From the NCBI RefSeq assembly GCF_026914265.1, contig NC_069123.1:47438949-47502948 (forward strand): a stretch of 64,000 bases of DNA, given 5' to 3'. Positions 49,092 to 61,000 of the stretch are shown here, piece after piece. A program made the translations under genes and the position numbers. Position 1 is the first letter of the stretch. Every line of letters starts with the position of its first letter. The stretch is from Mya arenaria. Its lineage: Eukaryota > Mollusca > Bivalvia > Myida > Myidae. The notes beneath the pieces were generated by a model that was not told the origin of the DNA, searched no databases, and was given only the letters and a program-made list of their open reading frames with translations.

Positions 49092-52000
49092 TCAAAGATT
49101 GCTTGAGTTGACCTCGCTGATGTCAAGGTGAGGCGTCTTTTTCTGCTGTTTGATGACCGTCTCCAACATGAGCATAATCTGACTCATCTGGGAGCTTGTT
49201 TCACCCATCCGCTGACTCAGATTATCTATTTGACCTTGCAGCTGGCCAACAGAGGAAGATACGGCAATTGACTGGCGTCTGCAAAGAATACAGCAATCAC
49301 ATTCAAAAGCAATTGTAAACACAGTGTATATAACATCCTAGAAGATGTACCAATAGCCCTCAATTGGAAACACTCAATGCATATCTAAGATTAATTTAAG
49401 ATGGTATTGTTGTATGATCAAGACAATAAATTTCTTTGAGTATTATGTTATAGTGCAAGAGAGATGCGAAGCAAAAGCCAAAGCTACATTTTTGTAGTTT
49501 TTTCTTTCAGCCAATTATGGGCATAACTCGACTTTTATTAAAGCGAGGGTTATGGGCCTTGCTGGACATGTGATCATTCTCACTGGTTATATGTATACAA
49601 AATTTAATGTGAATATCATGAATTGTTATTGACTTACAGCCAAGTTAAAATTTTGGCATGACTTTTTCAAACTATAGAGGGCATACTTGACAATGATAAG
49701 CCAGAATTATTGGGGATGCTACAAATACATGTGCATATTGTGACTAGTTCATGGCTCACAGAGAACTAACCGGGAAAACAAATCAAGGACTTTTTCCCCA
49801 CTTTCAATGACTTCAGAGAAAGAATGGCTGTTGATTAAAACTTACAAAGATTGTCTCTAAAATCACATTTAATGAATAATTAAACAAAAAATGTCATGTC
49901 AAATTGGGTTTTATAAGTAACTGGTTTACAATAAATGTAAAAAAAAAACATATAAGTCTCGACAACTGCCGAGTAAGATGCCCCTCTCTCTCCACATTTC
50001 AATTGTTTGCCTATAGCACTGCCTGGAAACATTTTCAGGAGATTTATCAGGTTATTTCAGATGAATTATAAGACTGGTGTGTAGCAATATTCCACAGACT
50101 TTCCACTTTTTGTTCTGTCTTTTGTAAAATAATTGTCCACTGCTGGCCACAGTTTGTTATGTTCATCTCTTAACCATTGAGCTGTGAAAACACACTTGTT
50201 CTTTTTACTCATATTGATTATTTGTTTCCAGATCTATTTACAATTCATTTATTTCAATATAAATACGCAAACTTCAGACTGGAACAAATGCCATTTCTAG
50301 CAGTTCAACTATATGACAAGTTGTCATTGACAACCAGACATTTCCTTAAGATTCAGTTCAAATCCCATTGATTATAGAATAAAAACAGTATGTCATCTTT
50401 CTCCTAAGAAATTTCACTTAATTTTACATACTAATGTATAATTCATTTTTATTAGGCCAAACATTATAGCCCAGCTGTAAATGCTTTAATCTCTGGGATA
50501 TTCATGTATTTTTCATTGAAGGTACAGGACTGAATTCAAAGTTAAACAACTACTTATAATTTGCATTACTCAGACTTGAACAAAATTTTATGTAGCATTT
50601 TTAATCATAATATAATAGAGACTAGAGTGCATCATAGACCAAATCCAGGCAATTGGCATTTAGTTAAAACTAAATAAGATGTTCACCATAACACCGATGA
50701 AATAACACATTGTGAGAATTTCTTACGCAAAAAAAAACAGGCTAATTAAAGGGCAAAAAAAACACAAAAAATATATATGTTTTTAACAAAATTCAAGTAT
50801 TTTTTAAGAAGTTTTTGGCCACCATTAATTCAAGTAGTTTTCAATGAGTGGGCATTTAATTCAAGGACATTTCAAGACCTGTGCAAACATGTAGTAAAAT
50901 GTATATAAAGTTTCATGACAATATCTCAAATTGTTTTTAAGTTATGGACAAGGTTTAAAGTCTTTGCACAAAAAACGCCTATAACAAAGGCTATGAAAAT
51001 AACTCAACTTTTTAATTAAAAAAACAGATTAACTAAAATTAAGGGATTGAACCTTAAGATGCATGTTGAGCATCAATGTATACCTTGGAGTTGTTGTGAT
51101 GCTTCTATCCAGGGTGTCACCTGGTGACCGGTTCTCATCCAGGATGGGTGAAGGGCGCAACTTCACTGACTCCTTGATGTTGTCAAGCTCCTCTATGACC
51201 TTCTCGAGGCGGTTGGCTGTGTTTGACACCTTGTTTCCTAACTCCTCGCGCTCCGCCTGCATAGTCGTTGTAAGGTAACACTCTGTCGCTGAACGCACAA
51301 ACAACCTGAGCCGAGTGTTGTCCTTCTCATCCAGCTTCAGCTCTGCAAATGGGTAACCATGGGTGATACAGACAGAGACACAAGTTCTGTAGTGCATAGT
51401 TTACAAATGGTAATAAGCAACAGGACAAAACACATCAAGAAAGCCATGAACCAGCATAATATTACTCCCATGATGAGCAAGTCCAACATTATTCTATCAG
51501 AAGACTTTGGACTCATTCTTGTATTTCCCATGATGTATCCCTTCCAACAATGCTAACAGACACTTACTTGACTCATTCTTGTATTTCCCCATGATGTATC
51601 CCTTCCAACAATGCTAACAGACACTTACTAAACTCATTCTTGTATTTCCCATGATGTATCCCTTCCAACAATGCTAACAGACACTTACTAAACTCATTCT
51701 TGTATTTCCCATGATGTATCCCTTTCAACAATGCTAACAGACACTTACTAAACTCATTCTTGTATTTCCCATGATGTATCCCTTCCAACAATGCTAACAG
51801 ACACTTACTAAACTCATTCTTGTATTTCCCATGATGTATCCCTTTCAACAATGCTAACAGACACTTACTAAACTCATTCTTGTATTTCCCCATGATGTAT
51901 CCCTTTCAACAATGCTAACAGACACTTACTAAACTCATTCTTGTATTTCCCATGATGTATCCCTTCCAACAATGCTAACAGACACTTACTAAACTCATTC

Positions 52001-55000
52001 TTGTATTTCCCATGATGTATCCCTTCCAACAATGCTAACAGACACTTACTAAACTCATTCTTGTATTTCCCATGATGTATCCCTTCCAACAATGCTAACA
52101 GACACTTACTAAACTCATTCTTGTATTTCCCATGATGTATCCCTTCCAACAATGTTAACAGACACTTACTGAACTCATTCTTATATTTTCCCATTCCACA
52201 TCCCTTTCTACAGCAGTAAATGATGAGTCTGTAACAGTGTGACAGGATGATGAAGGGGGGACAGAACACGGGTCGATTGTAGAACTCGTGCACAAGGCTG
52301 TACCGATAATACCGCCAGACCTGCTCTGACTTGTCCTGAACAACCTGGAATGTATAGCTGAAACAAACCTGGTATGATTAATTGATTTATATTGTTAATA
52401 GGTATAGCAGAAAGTGATATGGCTTTTAAACTTTAATATCCATATAAAATCACTATAACCAGAATACATGATGCAGATTTTTATCAAAGTAAATAGAAAA
52501 GGTAGCTCAGTCAACTCTCAATGTTTTGCAACAAAGTCTTGCATCGTTATTTTTAACATGATGTCACATTTTGGACAAACTTTACTTTCAAGTTTCTTAT
52601 ACTTAAATATGTATCGATATTTCTCTATGTTACATAAAAATGGCAATGAGGAGGTTGACAAGAAAAAGGATTACATGAAAATGGCAATGAGGATTATGAT
52701 GAGAAAGAAGAATACCCCAAGATGGCAATCAGGATGATGAGGAGGAAGAGGATACCATGAACATGGTAATTAGGATGATGATGAGGATGAAGATTACCTT
52801 AACATGGCAATAAGGATTATGATGAGAAAGAGGATTACATAAAAATGGCAATCAGGATGATGAGGAGGAAGAGGATTACATGAACATAGTAATGAGGATT
52901 ATGATGTATATGAGGATTACCCGAAAATGTCAATCAGGATGATGATGAGGATGAGGATTACCCAAACATGTCAATCAGGATGATGATGAGGAAGACATTA
53001 ACATGAACATCGTAATGAGGATGATGATTACCTAAACATGGCAATGAGGAGGTTGACAAGGAGGATGTTTGTGAGGATGAGGTAGACAGCCGCTAGCAGG
53101 GGAACCAGGGCAATCTGTTCTGGGCATCGGTTGGCCCCACCTGCTGCACGCCACACATTCTCGTCATTTGTACACTGGGCTGGGGGTTCTCCTGCAGTGA
53201 GTAGAGAAATCAAATGCCCTGATAATGATATAGAAGCCACTTAATAAGAGAATTATGAAGAATATAATCTGATCTAAGAAAACAGTAAATAAAAAGTAAT
53301 ATGAAATATTTTATTTAATTCACATGTCACAAAGGATAAAACACTTAGCATCTAGCGTGAGAAAGTTGTTATATGTTAAGCAGGAGAATTTTGTTCCAAA
53401 TATTCATTTGTCTAGTCACTACATAAAAAGTGTTTCTGACCTTCCATGTCCTCAAGGAAGAGTTCGCCGTACATCTGCCAGTACGGGATGTAGAGCACGT
53501 TCTTGAGGAGTCGCCAGTTGGCCGGGGAGTTAGGGAACAGGTTAGCCTGGTACATGATCCCGAAACTGAGCAGGAACACCAGGAATATACCCAGGAAAAA
53601 CATCAGGTCGATTAGCTGGAATGGGAGAGTAAGAGTGCTAACTGTTGTTGCTTTTTTTCAAACAAGGGGCATAACTAAACAATTATTAAAGGCAGAGTTC
53701 TTAGCCTTGCTATACATATGCCTATTTTCGCTTACAACATGTGTGCAAAGTCTCATTTTAATATCTAAAAATAAATGTCTAATAATTATTATCTTTAAAT
53801 AATGGTCTATGCTAATTTTTTGCATGACTTGGATGACAAAGACAGAGGCTTAAACAGAACAAACTGTTGATCAAAAAGCAGATCAGCTTTATCCACAAAG
53901 GTTTTTCCCTATACATAAATAAGCATGCCTAAAGCACACACCCTATAACCTACCATGTTTTTTATCATGATGACTTTTGGTCCAATGTTTTTCTCCACAA
54001 AGAACACTTGCATAAACCTCAGGAAATACATGGCCACAGTAATACTGAAACAGAAATATTGAGAACCCCTTGAATAATGAAGAGTTAAGATAATAAATAC
54101 ATACTTATATAAATACAATGTTTAATTTTTTCATATCTTTTCCAATTTCTATTAATTCAAGACCTAGATGTTAAACACAGATGACTTTTGACAAACTGTT
54201 TTTAAACTGTAAATTTATTACCAAGTTGCCGTACCTGTAGAAGATGCGAACATAGACGAAATCTTTTCCACTGAGGGTGAAGCGGAGGATGACAGAAAGG
54301 ATGAAGATGAGATACATGCTCAGGTCAAACCGATTCCACAATGAGCCAGACCAGCTACGCATCTTGTACAACAATGACCGACGGTCACTTGCCACCAACT
54401 GCAGGGGGGAATTTCATCGAGTTTATATTCAGTTGGAACAATTCCAAGAAAGTTATAAATGTTAAGTCAAATACTTGCCAACAGCTTATTGTTATTCACT
54501 GCAAATAAAGTTGTTGATAGCATGTTTGTTGGCCTTTTTCACATTCTTTTACACTCAATATTTAACTTTTGTACATCAGAAATAGTAAAATGTTTAGAAT
54601 ACAATAAACAGTATGAACAAAGGTGAAAGTATAAATTCCTGAAAAACCATAGAATTAAACTGCGGGTCTAAATTTATCACATTTTTACTCTGAAGTTAAT
54701 CAAGGCCTATCTCTGTGAACAGTATTCACCTGTCTGATCTCCTCCAGGAACATGGTTACAGTCCACCCCCAGATGATGTACTCGAAGGGTGATGTGAACT
54801 CCTGCAGGTCGACCAGCACAAAGTACGAGAACAGTGCCAGAAATACCAGGTATGAGACCTGCAATACATACACACACATCTCCAGGGATAATGTTTTTAA
54901 TCATTTACACCTACTGGCAAAAATAAGAAAAAATATGAGTTCAATTAATTTATTCCAATAACAAAATGTTCACATCTGATTTCTGATGTACACAATTCAA

Positions 55001-58000
55001 AAACAAATCACAATGAAATAAAGTAAAATCACAATGAAATAAAGTAGTAAGAAAATAATAAGTCTTGTGAATGTTTAAACTTTACTTTTCAAATAATTGT
55101 GGTATAAGTACCTGGCACGCATTCTCAGAATCTTTGGAAACATATAAGGACCTGGCCCCAATTTCTCGAAACTTCTTAAGCTTAACAGGCTTAAGTCGCT
55201 TATTTCAATTAGCCAAAATGCATACTAATAATGGATTTTGATAAATGAAAAATGGTTTCTTCTAATTAGCATACAGATTTTTCTTATATAATTTATAAAA
55301 ACTCTTAAAGAAGTAAATATAACACATATCATAGAACAACAAAAATAGTGAGTTTAGCTTAATCCTGTTATAAGGGACTTAAGAAGTTTCGAGAAATTGG
55401 GGCCAGGGTTTCAATTTTTGAAAAAAAAGTTCAACTCGTCAGTAACAATGTCAAACACTGTTGACAACCATGACTACCAATAACATCCACTCACAGTGTT
55501 GATAGTGAAGACAGACACAGGGGCAGTGTAGAAGTAGTAGAAGGCATCCAGCATCCCTATGGCCCCCTTGCGCGTTTCACCAAACATCTGAACCTTGTAC
55601 AGCTTCTTATGGGGCTTGTGTTTGCGCCGGGACTTGGCTCGCACAAATATCTCATCCTCTGTTTGTCCTTTATTGTTAGGCATCACCTTCAGGGAAGACA
55701 AACACATGTTACCAATGACTTACAAAACATCAAGGGAAGAAAACCTTACATTAAACTGAATGATATGGATAGATAAACTCCTAAAAATAAGGTTGGTATA
55801 ACACATTATATAACAGAACAGGAACAAATATAACTACTATTACAATAGGGTTTAAGGGGGTTCAGTGTTTTTACGTATGATGTCATTCACCACCATCTAG
55901 TACAACCTACTGGTGAATTTAACTTACTCCTAGGTCCTCGATGTACCGATTCCAACAAAAATACTGGCCATTTTATGATCTTATACAGCCAACAACTATC
56001 CCATCATGGTCATAGGTAAAACCGTTCTCAAGTAATTGAGTGGACAAATTCTTCCTTACACTGCTGATCCTTACCTGTGATGTACTGACCCAAAAAACAA
56101 TACAGGTCATCTAATGGTCAAGTACATCCTACTATGGTCATTTCCTGTTCCTTTTTCAATCAGTTTTAATGTTATTGCACATACAAAGTTTTTTTTATTA
56201 TTATTACAACAAAAAACGCATTTTCATTGAATAGATTAGAAATAATAACATCTGAAATTGAACAGCAAAGAAGGTGACAAATAGGATATAAACAAACTCA
56301 ATCATCAGTGACAAATTGTCCACAGTTGGAGAGGGAGGGGCTGGGATGGGGGATCACTCTTTAGAAATGTTTTACCAAACAGTTATCCCTCTTATTTTTT
56401 TTTTTATATCATATACATCAATCAAATAATAAGCTGAATCACACATAAGTACTGTGAAATCATTTATATTCGTTGGCATGAAATTTCGTGGTTTGCCTAA
56501 AAATTACAATTTCGTGGTACTTGAATTCGTGGTTTTTCATTTTTGAAAAAAAAACAATCGAAACTGCGATCGTACTAGATCGTCTGCATTATTTCCAATG
56601 CTGGCCTGTGATTTCCGTCTTCTACGTCACTCGGTTTATGACACTCCCTAAACTGGTACAGCACGCCAATTAGTGCATATACTCATGTCCATTATCGATT
56701 TAAATGGAAATTAATGTCATAAAAGAAGATGTACCCTGATCATAAATACAGATAATCGAGGTCATTGAATGCCAATTAAGAATTTTGCAAACTGTGCAAA
56801 CACCGAGAAGTTCCGTATATTTCAGTAACCAATCCCAAACAATAGCTGATGTATACAAATTCAATCACTTTTGAATATCATCTCATTTCAATATTTATTC
56901 ACACGTTGTTGTTAAATGAGTATATTGAACGCGTTGTTTTGTACATTGTCACGTTGGGTGCACAGTAACCTCCAATGTAATCGAGAACTGACACTCATCA
57001 TTCACATCTTGTTAACCTGGAGATTTTCATGAACAGCACACGTTAGTGCTTCTGTCATTTGGTTCATAAAAACACATTTAATTGGTTTACTTTTTTTTAA
57101 AGGCAGATTTAATATATTGACAAAACAATGATAGTAAGATATACAATGAGACGGATATTTACGCTGTATACTGCGGCCTCTGTAACAAATAAACTAGAGT
57201 ATGTACATAATATGGCAATTGAAATAGTGAATAAAGGGTCTATATTTCGTGGGATCTTGAATTCGTGGATTAGCCAACCCACGAAAACAACGAACATTAA
57301 TGCCCCACGAACATTAATGATTTCACAGTATTATTTTTTTATTTTAATATGTTACGGTAGTGGGATTAGACCTTCCTCCCACATGTTTGCAATTCAAAGT
57401 GCACTATTTTACCATTGAACTCGTATCTAGTTAGTGGTCTTCTTCTGCAATAGCATCACTACATACATGTATACATAATCATCTGTTAATGTAATGAGTT
57501 TATAATTGTGTTGGTGGAAATGATGACTGTGGTATTATCTAAATCTGTGACAATGAGAATACTTCAGATCAGGGTTTAAAATGGAACAGCAACTCAAGAT
57601 CACCTTGTTCCAGATCTTAATAAATGCCATCTGTAGAAGCAAAGGTAACAAGTACAATTTATAAATAATGGAAATCTTACTGATATTGCTCGAGTTGCTT
57701 TATCTAACCTTTAAAGCAGTCAATCATGTCTTTTTAATGACAATTAAATAAGACCACTTCATTTAATCTTACCAGTTCAGGAAATAAAGAGGCTTTCCAC
57801 TTTACCTTGTTAGAGATGACGTGTATATCTTCCTTCTTCTGGACTACTTCCTCCTCGCCCTCGTCAATGTCGTCGTAATCCTCCACAGAACCATCCTCTG
57901 TGTCAAGCACACTATCACTTGTTGTGAACTTGATTGACGGTACGAAGAACGGGAACAGCAGAGACAGACAGATCTGGGAAAATAAGATCAATCAACATTT

Positions 58001-61000
58001 GAGAATTTAATTTCTCCAGCAAATACAGAAAAGCAGAAAACTATAAACAGAAAAGCAGAAAACTATAATCTGTTATAATGATAAGACAAACAATTGCAAG
58101 GACACTACCAACAGATGACAACACTCGTTTCTCTTTTCTCATTATAATCATGCTGGGGCATAAAGCAACAATCATTAAAGCCAAATGTGGGCCTTGTTAC
58201 ATATATGCATATTGTAACACCTGTATCAATTCTTATATGAATATTTGAACTGTATTTAGATATGGCCATTAGTAATGTTTTAAGTCTTCATCAAGGTAAC
58301 GACATAAGACCAGAAAAAAAAGATTATAGGAGTATGTCAACCATTTTAACTCAATGCCTTTTGACTTATGGATATGGATCATAATGATGATGCCGAGTCT
58401 GTATTTATACCTTCCAGGTCTGCGTGTACAGGGCCATCCTGCCCTTCCAGATCAGGTTCAGTTTTGTCTGGCATGATGTGTGACCCATAAACTTCATGAG
58501 TGTGTGGGTGTCAGCCAGGGAGAAGACAGTGGTGGCCCCGTAGTTCTCCAGTCTCCGCACCAGCAACTGGTGGGCCATCAACTTGTCCCTCTTGTAACAC
58601 TCAGACAATACACCGTATGCCATGTCCTCATACATGCTGTAAATATAGGACATAATCTTCTCAGCATACTGTGAAATCATTAATGTTTGTGGGTTTCGTG
58701 GGCTGAGTGATCCACGAATTCAAGATCCCATGAAATGTAGACCCTTTTTTCACTTTATATACATACTCTAGTATATTCTTTACAGAGGTTGCAGTATACA
58801 GCGGTATACAGCATAAATACCGAACTCACTGTATATCTTGCTATAATTGTTTTGTTAATATATTATATCTGCCTTTAACAAATAATAAACCAAATCAATT
58901 CATTGTGTTTTTTATGAACTAAATGACAGAAACACGTGCTGTTCATGGTATTCTCCAGGTTTACCAGATGTGAGTGTTGAATGTTGGTACTCGATTTTTT
59001 TCTTTAATGAAATATTTAATTGATTTCACTGATTGTTTACTCAAATATACGCACCTTCTCGGTGTTTTACAGTTTGCGAAATTCTTAATTGGTATTCAAT
59101 GTCTTCACCAATCTATACCTTTGATCAGAGTGCTTCTTCTTTTATGACCTTAATTTCCAATTAAATTGATAATTGACATGGTTATATGCACTAATTGGCA
59201 TGTCCTACCACTAAAGTGAGTGTCTTAAACAGTGTGACGTAAAAGACGGAAATGGTGTGCCCAGCACGTGGGGATTATGTAGACAATTAAGGACGATCGC
59301 AGTTTCGGATGATTTTTTTTCAAAATTGAAAACCACAAATTCAGGAACCCACGAAAATGAAAATTTTCAGAAAACCATGAAATTTCATGCCAACGAATAT
59401 AAACAATTTCACAGTTTGTTAAATTATAACGATAGAATACTAAATTTAACTTACAAAAAGAACACATTTAAGTTAACAATAACATGCCAGAGGAGAACAT
59501 TCCTGATCATAGTGATGGTACTAAATATAGTGTGTTTCTTAGCTAAGTATCAACAAGATAACAAAAAAGTGGGTTGGATCATTATGGACATTTCCTTAAA
59601 AGATTGTTTCTGTACATGTTCATACTTGGCATGGTCCAAGAGGTCAATGCTTAGTTCCAACTCCTCCTCATCATCAGCTACCTTTGACAGCCCCTTCAGT
59701 ATAGCACATGCCACCAGCGCAGCACCTACAAGAAGCATGAGAGAAAATTGAAGTTTCCTGTTATATGAATACACAGATGTATAGCATAATATGTCTGATT
59801 AATCAATCATGAAAATCTATCTGATTGATTGCCCATCACTAGTAATAATTTGTAATGAATAATTTGCCTTTACATTTTACCCCTAACCCCACCCACCAAG
59901 CTGATCCTGGCCCACTTTCCACATCATCTTCCCCAGTTCCCGTCTGTTCAGCAGAATCGCAAAAATGAACAGTTCATGGGTACTGTCTGTGAAGTCACAC
60001 CAGTTGTCGTTACGACGGGGCTTGAAGAACTGCTTCCCGTTCACTGTAGAAAATAACATTGTATAAGCTGAATAACAAATAATTTTTTATTAAAAAATTC
60101 AACTGCTAGGTTGCACTCAAACTGTAATATACTTATCTCTTTCCACAGCAGTTTTCAGAAAATGTTTTCAATAAATTACAATTAACTGTCTTATCACCCT
60201 TTCACTTTTTCTATTTATTTCTTTATTCTCAATCAGGCAATTAACAATATCAACAATTACTATTTTGGCAAGATGTCCATGACTAGCCTTACATGTGTTG
60301 GACCTCCTGGCAGTAAGCGTGCCAGATTTGTTCATCCGGTTCTCGTGATTCCCCGCCAACCACTTCAGCTCAGGCTGGTGTATATTCACAATGAAGCTCT
60401 CTCCTGAATCTAATAAAAGTATTCACATTTATATCATTTGTTTGCTGAAACTAATGGGTAATAGCAGTATTCACATTAATATCATCATTCTTAATGACCT
60501 TTTCTAGAAATATCTAAGAAAAAAGCACATGATTTATAAGAGATTAGGATCATATTCGAATTGAGAATTTTTATTGAACTTTCAACTGCTGTAAAAGTGA
60601 CTAAGAATTCACCTGTATGATGGTAGGGGTTGATGTTTTCATCGCCCATGAGATGGACAATTAGACGACCAATGGACGGCAGCAGTTCAGAGTCCACAAC
60701 GCTTGCTCGTGTGTCTTGACACGCCAGGTATGCTCCCCAGCTTTGCTGAATAAAACAGAGCGTGCATGATGTTCACCATGGTCACTAATAGGATTTACAC
60801 AGAAAAAGTCCTCTGCACCATGTCCACCAGCAGCTTTGCTTTCCAACACCATTTTCCCTACTGGTAGAGTCTAATTAAATGAGATGTCTACAGACAAACA
60901 ACACATCCTATCCATTGTAATGTTATCTATACAGTTTAATGATGTGAATGATAAAAAGAATTTACTAATGAAAACTGAAATAATAATATCATAATTATAA

